Notes: generated by a model from the sequence alone, not told the origin. Numbered from the stretch's first letter, positions 1 to 8,268 are shown. The stretch is DNA of 64,000 bases from Pontibacter diazotrophicus (GCF_003367245.1 NZ_QRGR01000017.1:1-64000), one strand, 5' to 3'. Made by a program: numbers and translations.

Positions 1-42
1 TTTTTTTTTTTTTGCCCCTCAAAAACTTTGTCCACACAAAAC

Positions 43-82
43 CAAAAAAACAGTGGGGGGGCCAGCATAGTATGCTGGCCCC
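43..82 (-). terminator. Rho-independent terminator of the copper-protein gene
   Basis: Positions 58-68 and 72-82 form an 11-bp GC-rich stem with a 3-nt loop. Read on the minus strand, the stem is followed by a run of seven T (complement of the A-run at 44-50). It lies about 30 bases past the stop codon of the Cys-rich protein gene, as expected for its terminator. Confidence 0.75.
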
Positions 83-110
83 GCCTCTTTTATATAACTC
101 CAGAATGAAA

Positions 111-446
111 TTACTTCTTTTGCATCCACTCCTCACAGGCATCCGCGCATTCTTTACAGGCGTCCGCGCACTTCTGGCAGTGGTCATGCTCATGTTTCCG
201 ACATTCTGCTTCGCACTGGCGGCAAATCTCTACACACTCCCGCATCACGTGCTTGGCATGTTCGGAATTACGAGCCACAAAGCGGGCAGTTAAAAGACAG
301 ATGTCAGCACAGTCGCGGTCTATCATGATGCAGCGGGCCATCATTTTTACATTGTCTTCCTGCAGGCACAAAGTGGCGCAGGTTTCACAAGCTGTCATGC
401 ATTTTACCAGTACGTGCTCCAGGTTGTTCGTTATTTCTGATTTCAT
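111..446 (-). CDS. Four-helix-bundle copper-binding protein (DUF326/Csp-like)
   Basis: This 111-residue protein has 16 cysteines, mostly spaced CxxC or CxxxC along amphipathic helices (for example CMTACETCATLC near residues 16-27 and CQKCADACKECADAC near 90-104). A His-rich patch, HEHDH, lies between them. This is the pattern of copper-storage proteins of the Csp family (DUF326), which line a four-helix bundle with Cys thiolates that hold Cu(I). There is no signal peptide, so it is probably cytosolic like Csp3. It is a single gene with its own terminator. Copper storage is a family-based inference. No copper ATPase or CueR-type regulator is nearby. Confidence 0.88.
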   Translation of the reverse strand: MKSEITNNLEHVLVKCMTACETCATLCLQEDNVKMMARCIMIDRDCADICLLTARFVARNSEHAKHVMRECVEICRQCEAECRKHEHDHCQKCADACKECADACEEWMQKK

Positions 447-479
447 AGCTATAGTTTTATTTTTATGTGAATTGTTGCT

Positions 480-487
480 CTAAGATA
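480..487 (-). promoter_or_regulatory. Possible -7 box for the copper-protein gene
   Basis: On the minus strand this reads TATCTTAG, one base away from the Bacteroidota -7 consensus TAnnTTTG. It lies about 35 bases upstream of the start codon at 446. No clear -33 TTTG was found, so support is weak. Confidence 0.25.
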
Positions 488-561
488 CGGGTGCAGGAAT
501 GCATAGTTGTTTTGGCGCTTCCTGCTGAGCCGCTGAACCTGCAGATGCAGAAAATTATGGT

Positions 562-569
562 TATCTTTG
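562..569 (+). promoter_or_regulatory. Candidate Bacteroidota -7 promoter box for recQ
   Basis: TATCTTTG matches the Bacteroidota sigma-ABfr -7 consensus TAnnTTTG exactly and ends 43 bases before the recQ start codon. No good -33 TTTG is seen at the expected distance. Confidence 0.4.
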
Positions 570-612
570 TAATATAGAGGGAAGCTGAAGGAAGGCTTTA
601 GGAGATAAACAC

Positions 613-2754
613 ATGGTAACGATACGAGAGGCGAGGGAAGCCCTGAAACTATATTTTGGCTACGAGCAGTTCCGGCCGATGCAGGAGCAGATTATCAACG
701 GCTTACTGCAGAAAAAGGACGTAGTCGTGCTGATGCCTACCGGTGGAGGTAAGTCTGTCTGTTACCAGGTGCCTGCCGTGGTGCAGCCGGGCTTGTGTGT
801 GGTTATATCGCCGCTGATAGCCCTGATGAAAGACCAGGTGGAGGCGCTGCTGGCAAACGGCATTCCTGCGGCATATATCAACAGTTCCCAAAACGCAGAG
901 CAGCAGTATCAGATTGAGAACGACTGCCTCGAAGGAAAGCTGAAGCTGTTGTATGTGTCCCCGGAAAAACTCCTTTCTTCCGGCTTCCTGTCATTCCTTA
1001 GCAGGGTAAAAGTATCGCTGTTTGCCGTAGACGAGGCGCACTGTATCTCCTCCTGGGGCCATGACTTCAGACCGGAGTATACCCAACTCAAAGCCCTGAA
1101 GCAGCAGTTTCCTAATATTCCCGTTGTGGCTCTGACAGCCACAGCCGACAGGCTCACCCAGAAAGACATTCAGGAGCAGCTGTACCTGCAAAACCCGGAA
1201 GTGTTTGTCGCCTCTTTCGACAGGCCGAACATTAACCTGATGGTGAAACCGGGACGGGATCGCTTTAATAAGATAACAGAATTCATCAGTAACAGACCCA
1301 AGCAACCGGGCATCATCTATTGTCTCAGCCGCAAGGGAACGGAGTCGATGGCAAAAAAGCTGAAGCAGAATGGCTTTAACGCCACGTTTTACCATGCCGG
1401 TTTGTCGGCACCACTGCGGGCGAAGGCACAGGAGGCTTTCCTGAAAGATGACGTGCAGATTGTATGTGCCACCGTAGCGTTTGGTATGGGCATCGACAAA
1501 TCGAATGTGCGGTGGGTGATTCACTATAACCTGCCCAAGAACATAGAAGGGTATTACCAGGAGATTGGCCGTGCAGGGCGTGATGGTGCCAAAGCGGATG
1601 CGCTGCTGTTTTACTCTTTCGCGGATGTGATGAACATGCGCAACATGCTACAGGAAAACGAGACCGATAAGAAGCAGACAGAGCTGCAGTTGGTGAAGCT
1701 GGAGCGTATGCAGCAGTTTGCCGAAGCTGCCGCTTGCCGCCGCCGTATCCTGTTGCAGTATTTCGGGGAGACGATGCAGAAAGACTGCGGCAACTGCGAT
1801 ATCTGCCGTAACCCGCCTACCACGTTTGATGGGACGCAGCTGGTGCAGAAAGCGCTCTCGGCCATTGCCCGCACACAGGAGCGCGCCAACATGGGCCTGC
1901 TGGTAGATGTGCTCCGGGGTGCCCGTAACAGCCAGGTAATACAATCCGGCTTCGACAAAATTAAGACATATGGCGCCGGCCGCGATGTAAACACCCTGGA
2001 CTGGCACCGTTACCTGCACCAGATGCTGAATAGTGGTTTAGTGGAAATGGCCTATGACCAGGGCTATACCCTGAAGCTGACAGAGCAAAGCCGTGAAGTG
2101 CTCTTCGACGGAAAGCAGGTAAAGCTGGTGAAATTCGAGGAGGTGAAGCAGGCAGAGGAAGCTGCTGCCAAACCGCGTCCGAAGCGGGAGCTGATAAAAG
2201 ATGCCCTTTTCGAACGCCTGCGTGCGCTCCGGAAGCGCCTGGCAGATGAAATGGGTGTTCCGCCTTATGTTGTCTTTACCGATAATACGCTGCAGGAGAT
2301 GGCAGCGGAAAGACCAACCAACAGAATTTCGATGCTAGCCATTTCTGGGGTAGGGGCGCAAAAGTACGACCGGTTCGGAGACAATTTTATCACGGAGATA
2401 ATCGACTTCATAAACGAGGAGCAGGCAAAGGGCACGAAAATGAAAGGCGCCACCCACCTCGCCACGTTTGAACTGTTGCAGCAGGGGAAAACAATAGAGC
2501 AAATTTCGAAGGAACGCAACCTCAACCCGGTGACCATCTATTCTCATCTGGCCACGCTTTATGAGCAGGGGTATCATGTGGATGTGTCTAAGTATGTGAC
2601 GAAGCCGGAATACAGTGCCATTGCCATCGCCATCGCCAAGCACGGCACAGAGGCGAAGCTAAAGGATTTGTATGAGGCGCTCGGAGAAAAGTATGAGTAT
2701 TATAAAATCCGGCTGTCTGTATCAATTTACAAGAAACAGAACAGTTGGGCATAA
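613..2754 (+). CDS. recQ: ATP-dependent DNA helicase RecQ
   Basis: This 713-residue superfamily 2 3'-5' DNA helicase acts in recombination and stalled-fork repair. Walker A is PTGGGKS (residues 42-48), the DEAH box is in AVDEAHCISSWGHDFRPEY near residue 138, and motif VI is in YQEIGRAGRDG. The RecQ-Ct zinc-binding cysteines follow (CRRR...CGNCDIC, near 380-400), then a winged helix and an HRDC domain at about 520-600. The last 110 residues add a helix-turn-helix (HTH_40-like, KTIEQISKERNLNPVTIYSHL), an extension common in Bacteroidota and Firmicutes RecQ. It is complete, and its start follows a good -7 box. It converges on the subtilase gene across a shared hairpin. Confidence 0.97.
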   Translation: MVTIREAREALKLYFGYEQFRPMQEQIINGLLQKKDVVVLMPTGGGKSVCYQVPAVVQPGLCVVISPLIALMKDQVEALLANGIPAAYINSSQNAEQQYQIENDCLEGKLKLLYVSPEKLLSSGFLSFLSRVKVSLFAVDEAHCISSWGHDFRPEYTQLKALKQQFPNIPVVALTATADRLTQKDIQEQLYLQNPEVFVASFDRPNINLMVKPGRDRFNKITEFISNRPKQPGIIYCLSRKGTESMAKKLKQNGFNATFYHAGLSAPLRAKAQEAFLKDDVQIVCATVAFGMGIDKSNVRWVIHYNLPKNIEGYYQEIGRAGRDGAKADALLFYSFADVMNMRNMLQENETDKKQTELQLVKLERMQQFAEAAACRRRILLQYFGETMQKDCGNCDICRNPPTTFDGTQLVQKALSAIARTQERANMGLLVDVLRGARNSQVIQSGFDKIKTYGAGRDVNTLDWHRYLHQMLNSGLVEMAYDQGYTLKLTEQSREVLFDGKQVKLVKFEEVKQAEEAAAKPRPKRELIKDALFERLRALRKRLADEMGVPPYVVFTDNTLQEMAAERPTNRISMLAISGVGAQKYDRFGDNFITEIIDFINEEQAKGTKMKGATHLATFELLQQGKTIEQISKERNLNPVTIYSHLATLYEQGYHVDVSKYVTKPEYSAIAIAIAKHGTEAKLKDLYEALGEKYEYYKIRLSVSIYKKQNSWA

Positions 2755-2779
2755 AAGCTATTTTTTTATACACCCGCAA

Positions 2780-2820
2780 AAACAGGAAAGGCTGCTCAAT
2801 ACTGGCAGCCTTTCCTGTTT
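2780..2820. terminator. Bidirectional terminator hairpin between recQ and the subtilase gene
   Basis: A perfect 16-bp stem (2780-2795 with 2805-2820) surrounds a 9-base loop, between two convergent stop codons at 2754 and 2836. The arms are A-rich at one end and T-rich at the other, so the hairpin can work in both directions. The downstream U-tract is short. Confidence 0.7.
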
Positions 2821-2835
2821 AGAATGAAACATATC

Positions 2836-4245
2836 TTACTTCACCGAGGCAATAGGATCTGGTGTATTGTCTTTATCGCCAGTGATGGTGCCTTGTGAGA
2901 AAACAGTGCCCCTCAGCAGGAGCACACCCGCCACATGAGGAGCAGCCATAGAAGTACCGAAGGCCCCACCGCCAATACCCCCGCCTTTTGTAGTGACCGT
3001 CACGTTCACGCCAGGGGCCGCGAAGTCAACAGCGGCACCGTAGTTGGAACGTTCCCACAGACGTAGGTAGTTATCCATGGCAGAAACTGTATAGACTCCT
3101 GGCGCATCTACACGGGCAGGAGAACTCTCATAACAATCCACGGCACTGTTGCCGGCTGCTATGGCAAACAGAATGCCTTTGGCTGCCGCTGTTTTCACTG
3201 CATTGTCAAGGGTTGTAGACATGCCGCTTCCCAAGCTTAAGTTTACCACATCACCCGGCTTCCCATTGTTGCCCACATGGTTTACGGCGTTGATAGCCCT
3301 GGACAGTGTGCCTGCGCCCGCATCATCAAACACGCGAAGGGCCACAATAGTAGCATTGGCTGCTACCCCAATTATCCCGGAACCATTGTTCTTAGCTGCG
3401 ATGATACCGGCAACAGAGGTGCCGTGGCCATAACCATCCTCCACCGAGGGGTTCTGATAGATAAGAGATAGGCTTCTGTTCAGGTCTACGTTCAGGTCCG
3501 GGTGGTCGGTATCGATGCCTGAGTCTATTACCCAGACAGTTTTACCGGTGCCATCGCCGTAGCCAACAAGCTCAATGTTCCAGGGAACCTGCTCACCCGC
3601 TACAGGCGTGATAGTAGTATAGGCTGGCGCTGCCGGAGCAGATTCTTTTGGAGTTGTAGGCTCAGCAGGAGTTGGTTCTGATGGTGCAGGCTCGGTAGGC
3701 TCTGGTTCTGCCGGAGCAGGCTCAGTTGGCGTAGGAGTTGGCTCCTCAGGTGCAGCAGGTTTGTTCTTGCCATTGCCATTATCCTTCGTATTGCCAAACT
3801 TTGTGAAAATAGCTTTAGAAGCTTTGCTAAGATATACATAGCGGTCCTGTTCCACATAGGCTATTTCCGGGCGTTTGCGGATTGCTGCCAGCTGCTCTTC
3901 TGTGAGGCGGGCTGCAAAACCTTTTATAACCCCCTCATACACTTGGCTTACATCGGCCGGCTCAATCCCGGAGGCATCGTATAACTTTTGGCGTATCTTA
4001 AGCGCTGAGGTACGCACAGCAGAAAGCTCTCCTGCCTTGCCTTCAGAAACAACAGTATCATTGTTTTTAAACACGATAATATATTGCCCTTCGATAGGCT
4101 GGCCATGGGTAAGGCCTTCAATAGCGACAGGTGATGCAAACTGATTTTCCAGGAGCTCCTCTTTCTGGCAGCCAGTACTGAGGCCCAGCACAGCTGCCAG
4201 AGCAAAACAGGACAGAGATTTTCTAAGGGCGCATGTTAATAACAT
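2836..4245 (-). CDS. S8 subtilisin-like serine peptidase, predicted lipoprotein
   Basis: I choose the start at 4245 (469 residues) because it gives a lipoprotein signal peptide ending in LGLSTGC, with the lipidated Cys at 26. The upstream in-frame start at 4323 adds 26 hydrophilic residues in front of the signal. An inhibitor I9-like propeptide follows (YIIVFKNND to AYVEQDRYV, about 55-137). A Pro/Glu/Thr/Ala-rich linker spans about 164-209, and the S8 domain runs from about 220. The catalytic residues are Asp241 (VIDSGIDTDHPDL), His274 (GYGHGTSVAG) and Ser432 (FGTSMAAPHVAG), with oxyanion Asn366. It is probably a cell-surface or periplasmic protease. A linker between propeptide and protease is unusual. 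The C-terminus is short, with no sorting domain. Confidence 0.92.
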   Translation of the reverse strand: MLLTCALRKSLSCFALAAVLGLSTGCQKEELLENQFASPVAIEGLTHGQPIEGQYIIVFKNNDTVVSEGKAGELSAVRTSALKIRQKLYDASGIEPADVSQVYEGVIKGFAARLTEEQLAAIRKRPEIAYVEQDRYVYLSKASKAIFTKFGNTKDNGNGKNKPAAPEEPTPTPTEPAPAEPEPTEPAPSEPTPAEPTTPKESAPAAPAYTTITPVAGEQVPWNIELVGYGDGTGKTVWVIDSGIDTDHPDLNVDLNRSLSLIYQNPSVEDGYGHGTSVAGIIAAKNNGSGIIGVAANATIVALRVFDDAGAGTLSRAINAVNHVGNNGKPGDVVNLSLGSGMSTTLDNAVKTAAAKGILFAIAAGNSAVDCYESSPARVDAPGVYTVSAMDNYLRLWERSNYGAAVDFAAPGVNVTVTTKGGGIGGGAFGTSMAAPHVAGVLLLRGTVFSQGTITGDKDNTPDPIASVK

Positions 4246-4675
4246 AGCATTCAATAGTATAAGGGGTGTGTATTCAGGCTGTGTGCTAAAATCCAGATAG
4301 CTATCCTTAACAAGGCAGGGCATCGTGCTCTAAATTGCTTTTCTCCTGCTTTTGCGATGAATTCAATTGTCTTTTTTCAAAAACTTATGGACATACCACT
4401 CCTGCTATAGAAGTGATGCTTCTTTGAATAGAAGAAAAACACCGCTAACGATAGGATTTAAATGTGGTATATTAGGAAAAGTTTATTTTATAGACTTATT
4501 GCATATCTCAAATAGTAGCGTTCTTTAATATTGTAAATGTAGTTGATTTAAAAGCTTTAAACCTAATATATAGCTGGTGAGGTTACAATATAAAATTGCA
4601 CTTTTAAAACTATTTTCGTGAGGTCTGGAGATTGATTGGTTTAGGAGTTAGCAAGGGGAAGTGCAAATTGAATAT

Positions 4676-4696
4676 TTTTAGCAAAAACTGCTAAAA
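4676..4696. promoter_or_regulatory. Inverted repeat, possible repressor operator
   Basis: TTTTAGC at 4676-4682 and its exact complement GCTAAAA at 4690-4696 are separated by 7 bases. The dyad lies about 90 bases upstream of an XRE-type repressor gene, a typical place for an autoregulatory operator. Binding is inferred only. Confidence 0.35.
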
Positions 4697-4699
4697 TGA

Positions 4700-4727
4700 T
4701 TAGTATTATTGCTATGCGTTTAGTATT
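4700..4727. promoter_or_regulatory. Direct repeat TTAGTATT spaced by two helical turns
   Basis: TTAGTATT occurs at 4700-4707 and again at 4720-4727, exactly 20 bases apart start to start. Two copies on the same DNA face upstream of a DNA-binding regulator suggest a tandem binding site. The region is AT-rich, so chance cannot be excluded. Confidence 0.3.
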
Positions 4728-4783
4728 TTTACGGATGTGTGGTGAAGTAGCCACAAAGTTTATGAACTAAAGCTTAGGCTATT

Positions 4784-5572
4784 ATGCAACTGGTAACTTC
4801 AAACATCAGGCATTTGCGCAAAGGCGCTGGATATACCCAGGCGCAGTTGGCAGAGAAATTAGATATAAAGCGCTCTTTGGTGGGTGCTTACGAGGAGGGT
4901 AGAGCGGAACCGAAACTGAGCACACTGGTAAATGTTGCGAAGCTTTTCGATGTTTCACTTGACGAATTGATAAGGGCAGACTTAACGAAAGAAGGAACCA
5001 GAGCAGGGGCTGCTGACGGCCAGGGCAAAACTTCTGGCGGCAGTATGCGTGTGTTGGCCATCACCGTAAACAACGAGGAAAAAGAAAACATAGAGTTGGT
5101 GCCTTATAAGGCTAGTGCCGGTTACCTGAATGGGTATGCTGATGCTGAGTTTATAGAAGAACTGCCTCGCTTCCGTTTACCGATGCTCGGCAATACAGGC
5201 ACCTTCCGCGCTTTTGAAATAAGCGGCGATTCTATGCTGCCGATTGCCTCAGGCACCGTCATTGTTGGGCGCTACGTAGAAGATTGGAATCAGATAAAGG
5301 ATGGTACACCATGTATTATTGTAAGTCAGAAAGAAGGAGTTGTTTTCAAGCGGGTGTTCAATAAAATCAAAGACACGGCTGTGCTTCACCTGCACTCCGA
5401 CAACCCCGTATACTCGCCCTACGAGGTGCATGTGGAGGATGTGGTGGAGATTTGGGAAGCGAAATCCTACATCAGCTCTACTTTCCCTATAGCTGACCTC
5501 TCGTTGGACAAGCTTTCATCTATCGTGCTCGACCTTCAGAAAGAAGTGCAAAAGCTTAAGAAGGTAGATTAA
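4784..5572 (+). CDS. XRE-family repressor with S24 (LexA-like) peptidase domain
   Basis: This 262-residue regulator has an N-terminal helix-turn-helix (residues 4-62, YTQAQLAEKLDIKRSLVGAYE) and a C-terminal S24 domain. The predicted catalytic dyad is Ser150 (ISGDSMLPI) and Lys189 (GVVFKRV). A possible self-cleavage Ala112-Gly113 (KASAGYLNG) lies 38 residues before the serine, close to the geometry of LexA. The tail (about 238-262) is predicted coiled coil and may aid dimerisation. Proteins of this type are common single genes in Bacteroidota. No phage genes are near, so it is unlikely to be a prophage repressor. It ends in a strong terminator. Response to DNA damage or another stress is an inference. 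Confidence 0.88.
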   Translation: MQLVTSNIRHLRKGAGYTQAQLAEKLDIKRSLVGAYEEGRAEPKLSTLVNVAKLFDVSLDELIRADLTKEGTRAGAADGQGKTSGGSMRVLAITVNNEEKENIELVPYKASAGYLNGYADAEFIEELPRFRLPMLGNTGTFRAFEISGDSMLPIASGTVIVGRYVEDWNQIKDGTPCIIVSQKEGVVFKRVFNKIKDTAVLHLHSDNPVYSPYEVHVEDVVEIWEAKSYISSTFPIADLSLDKLSSIVLDLQKEVQKLKKVD

Positions 5573-5603
5573 AGCCTCTAAAGTTAATTAGACAAGCTCT
5601 TTC

Positions 5604-5642
5604 GCCTGATACTGCATTTATGTGCAGTATCAGGCTTTTTTT
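5604..5642 (+). terminator. Strong rho-independent terminator after the XRE-S24 gene
   Basis: A 13-bp perfect stem (5604-5616 with 5623-5635) and a 6-base loop are followed by seven T at 5636-5642. An ATG at the end of the loop opens an in-frame extension of the next gene, but it cannot be the real start if this hairpin works. Confidence 0.9.
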
Positions 5643-5765
5643 ATGCCTGTTGCTGCTCTGTTAGCCTATTTGCTAACAAGAAATAACAATATGCGTAAAG
5701 CCATAGCAGAGCCTAAAGCGAATAGCGCTTATTTTAAATACAACGTATTACTCAGATACAAAACT

Positions 5766-6485
5766 ATGATCACACTGATAACCGCCGACAAGCGCCACAA
5801 TGCCGAAGTAGGAGACTGGTTAAAGTCACACTACCATCTCTCATTTGCCGATTATTACGACCCAAGCAATGTTGAATTCGGGCCTTTGCGCGTGTTTAAC
5901 GAAGATATCATACAGCCCCATTCAGGATTCCCTTCACATCCGCATGCGGAAATGGAAATTGTTCATATTGTGCTGGACGGCGAACTGACGCATAAAGATG
6001 ACCTGGGGCATGAGGTAACCGTGAAAGCGGGAAATGTGCAACGCATAACGGCCGGTAAAGGTATCAACTTGACGGAGACAAATGAAACAGACAACCCGCT
6101 TCATGTCTTCCAACTGTGGTTCCTGCCAAACAAGCGCGGTTTAGCTCCTTCTTATGAAAGCATGACCCTCGATTTTCTTGATACCAAAAACACGCTGAAG
6201 CCTTTGGTAACAGGCCAGAAAGTATTAGAGAATGTTACTTACATGAACTCTAATTCAACTGTATACTACGGTAATCTGGGGCAGGGTGAGAACTATGACT
6301 TTAAGACCTTTAAAATAAGGAAAACGCTTGTTTATGTCATAGAAGGAAGTTTGCTTATCAACAACATGGAGGTAGGCAAGTATGATCAGGCGCGGCTGGA
6401 GTTTTTAGATGTGGTAAGCTTGCACGGTACAGGCGATGCCACCTTTTTACTTATTGATGTGCCCGCTGCCGAGGCGAATTACTAG
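5766..6485 (+). CDS. Pirin family protein
   Basis: This is a bicupin of 239 residues from the start I prefer at 5766. The same frame is open from 5622, but that start lies inside the preceding terminator. The pirin metal site is recognisable in the N-terminal cupin: HSGFPSHPHAEMEIVHIVLDGELTHKD gives the usual His-x-His and the later Glu and His ligands. Pirins of this group include quercetin dioxygenases (YhhW type) and redox-sensing proteins, and the substrate cannot be told from sequence. It is monocistronic between two hairpins, with no regulator beside it apart from the upstream XRE-S24 gene. Confidence 0.9.
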   Translation: MITLITADKRHNAEVGDWLKSHYHLSFADYYDPSNVEFGPLRVFNEDIIQPHSGFPSHPHAEMEIVHIVLDGELTHKDDLGHEVTVKAGNVQRITAGKGINLTETNETDNPLHVFQLWFLPNKRGLAPSYESMTLDFLDTKNTLKPLVTGQKVLENVTYMNSNSTVYYGNLGQGENYDFKTFKIRKTLVYVIEGSLLINNMEVGKYDQARLEFLDVVSLHGTGDATFLLIDVPAAEANY

Positions 6486-6545
6486 TAGAAACATTATCTG
6501 TAAAAACGGCACCGGTATAGCTGATATCCTTTTCAGTTATGTACC

Positions 6546-6553
6546 TATATTTG
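6546..6553 (+). promoter_or_regulatory. Candidate -7 promoter box upstream of the TIGR02757 gene
   Basis: TATATTTG matches TAnnTTTG exactly. A transcript starting just after it would carry the hairpin at 6572-6605 in its leader. No clear -33 box was found. Confidence 0.35.
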
Positions 6554-6571
6554 TCAAAACAACTTTATTCC

Positions 6572-6605
6572 ATAGCAGCCTGTGCAAACATGCTGCTATT
6601 TTTTT
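6572..6605 (+). terminator. Terminator hairpin abutting the TIGR02757 start codon
   Basis: An 8-bp stem (6572-6579 with 6592-6599) is followed by a run of seven T that ends directly at the ATG at 6606. It may simply end the pirin transcript, or act as a leader attenuator for the next gene. Confidence 0.6.
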
Positions 6606-7385
6606 ATGATGTACAAAGACTTGCCATCTATCAAAGACCTGCTTGACGATCGGGTTGAGAAATATAACCAGCCTGATTTTATTCCAAATGACCCTGTTTC
6701 CATTCCGCACCGCTTCACTAAGAAACAGGATATTGAAATCAGCGGTTTCTTTGCAGCCATACTCGCGTGGGGGCAGCGCAAAACCATCATCAACAATTGC
6801 CTGAAACTGATGGATTTTATGGACAACGCACCACATGATTTTATCCTGCACCACCAGGACCAGGACCTGCAGCGCTTGCTGGATTTCAAGCACCGTACCT
6901 TTAACGATACGGACCTGCTGTACCTGGTCTATTTCTTTCAGCAGTACTACCAGCAGCACGATACCCTGGAGACTGCCTTTACGGGTGAACAGAATGTGTA
7001 TGTAACCCAGAAGGAGAGGCTGGAGCATTTTCATAACCTGGTGTTCAGTTTAGAGGATGCGCCACAGCGAACAAAAAAGCATATTGCTACCCCAGCCCGT
7101 AAGTCTGCCTGTAAGCGCCTGAACATGTACCTGCGCTGGATGGTGCGGAGAGATAATGCAGGCGTGGACTTTGGCTTGTGGGACACCATGCAAATGAGTG
7201 ACCTGATCTGCCCTTGTGATGTGCATGTGGAGCGGGTGGCCCGCCGCCTCGGTCTCATCACGCGAAAAGGCATGGACTGGGAAACTGCCGCTGAGTTAAC
7301 CGAACATCTGAAGGCCTTCGATCCGACTGATCCTGTAAAGTATGATTTTGCGCTCTTTGGGCTGGGGATAGAGGAGAAGTTTTAG
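6606..7385 (+). CDS. TIGR02757 (DUF2400) family protein
   Basis: This protein of about 258 residues is of unassigned function and is recognised as the TIGR02757 family found across Bacteroidota. Conserved-looking segments include AILAWGQRKTIINNC, the Lys/Arg-rich stretch KSACKRLNMYLRWMVRRD and VDFGLWDTM. The last two resemble the substrate region of helix-hairpin-helix glycosylase-like folds, but I do not claim an activity. Two adjacent ATG codons (6606 and 6609) directly follow a T-run. The GTG at 6582 lies inside the hairpin and is rejected as the start. It is a single gene. Confidence 0.88.
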   Translation: MMYKDLPSIKDLLDDRVEKYNQPDFIPNDPVSIPHRFTKKQDIEISGFFAAILAWGQRKTIINNCLKLMDFMDNAPHDFILHHQDQDLQRLLDFKHRTFNDTDLLYLVYFFQQYYQQHDTLETAFTGEQNVYVTQKERLEHFHNLVFSLEDAPQRTKKHIATPARKSACKRLNMYLRWMVRRDNAGVDFGLWDTMQMSDLICPCDVHVERVARRLGLITRKGMDWETAAELTEHLKAFDPTDPVKYDFALFGLGIEEKF

Positions 7386-7596
7386 CCTGCCACAAAACTT
7401 CCTATTGGTACTATTTGCTTCGTCGGCCAGGGTCTATGATCAGCACATCAACTACCTCTTTTACTGATTCACCTACAATAGGAGAGGTAGATGGCTATCC
7501 GCTTGAAGGAGGCGTCAAATACACTGGTATCCATAATAGCAAAATTTTAAAAAAACTGCCTACTAAAAGCCTATAGCCAAATGTAGCAAGTCCAGT

Positions 7597-8268
7597 TTAA
7601 GTCTGCTGGCCGGTATAAGGAACAATTTTATCATCCTTGATCAGGTATGCCTTATCAGCTTTGTCCAGTATAGGTTCCTTGCTATCGGAGTACGCTTCAA
7701 CAACCCTATAGGGCTTTCCTTTAAAGTGAGCATCCAGCCGTTTTATTTTTTCATCATCTTTGCATGCTTCGCCTATAACTTTATAGGTGCTGTTTTCATA
7801 GTGTACTCTTGTTCCGGCAAAGCCGTCGATAGCATATTTCTCAAACAAGGGTTTCACATATAGTTCGAGGCCTCCTGTAGCACAGTATATATGCACGCCC
7901 TCTTTTTTTAACTGGTCGAAACGGCTTTTCAGTTCTTTATTGAAATTCACAGGATACTCTTCTTCCCAGAATTCCTTTGCATATGCCTCTACCTGCTCCG
8001 GCGAAAGGTTATCCAGGTAATTGAAGAAATTCTCTTTGAATTCTGTCTTTCTGATCTGATGAAGTTCTTTTAACGCTTTATAATAAAGCATTTGAAAGTA
8101 GTAGTGAAGCCTCTGTGGGCTTTTGGTGAGAATGAATTTATAAAATTCATCTTTAGAACTTTTATTATAAAAAGTGCCATTCAGATCAAAAACTGCAACT
8201 TTTATTTCTCCTTCGCTACGCTCCATTTCGTTATTTATCCTGATTATGCCCGAGGCTATATCTATCAC
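7597..8268 (-). CDS. HAD-family protein, phosphoserine-phosphatase-like
   Basis: This 223-residue protein has the HAD-IB layout: motif I near residues 28-32, an alpha-helical cap at about 38-110, motif II CATGG near 129-133 (Thr131), a candidate motif III Lys170 and a final Asp motif YSDS (193-196). Motif I reads DLNGT instead of DxDGT, so the second Asp, normally the general acid/base, is Asn. This predicts reduced or altered phosphatase activity. A second start at Met15 (8226) would put motif I nearer the N-terminus, as is usual in the family. It is a single gene. The annotation stays general. Confidence 0.82.
   Translation of the reverse strand: MIDIASGIIRINNEMERSEGEIKVAVFDLNGTFYNKSSKDEFYKFILTKSPQRLHYYFQMLYYKALKELHQIRKTEFKENFFNYLDNLSPEQVEAYAKEFWEEEYPVNFNKELKSRFDQLKKEGVHIYCATGGLELYVKPLFEKYAIDGFAGTRVHYENSTYKVIGEACKDDEKIKRLDAHFKGKPYRVVEAYSDSKEPILDKADKAYLIKDDKIVPYTGQQT

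Larger units (their letters stand above)
4246..4783. other. AT-rich divergent intergenic region
   Basis: About 540 bases separate the subtilase start from the divergent XRE-S24 repressor gene. I see no open reading frame with coding character. The part nearest the repressor holds an inverted repeat and a pair of direct repeats, listed separately, that could be operators. Confidence 0.6.

Noticed and set aside
1..13. T13 run at the window start
   Set aside because: It may be a cut or assembly end, and nothing can be inferred from it.
12..293. Frame at the left edge
   Set aside because: Antisense to the Cys-rich copper gene and lies across its terminator.
4784..5572. Prophage repressor
   Set aside because: No integrase, structural or lysis genes lie nearby, so the XRE-S24 gene is treated as a chromosomal regulator.
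5622..5765. Upstream extension of the pirin gene
   Set aside because: Its ATG lies in the loop of a strong terminator, and the extra 48 residues are absent from the family pattern. The start at 5766 fits better.
6582..6605. GTG start for the TIGR02757 protein
   Set aside because: It lies inside a terminator-like hairpin, and the added residues (MQTCCYFF) come from the stem and T-run.
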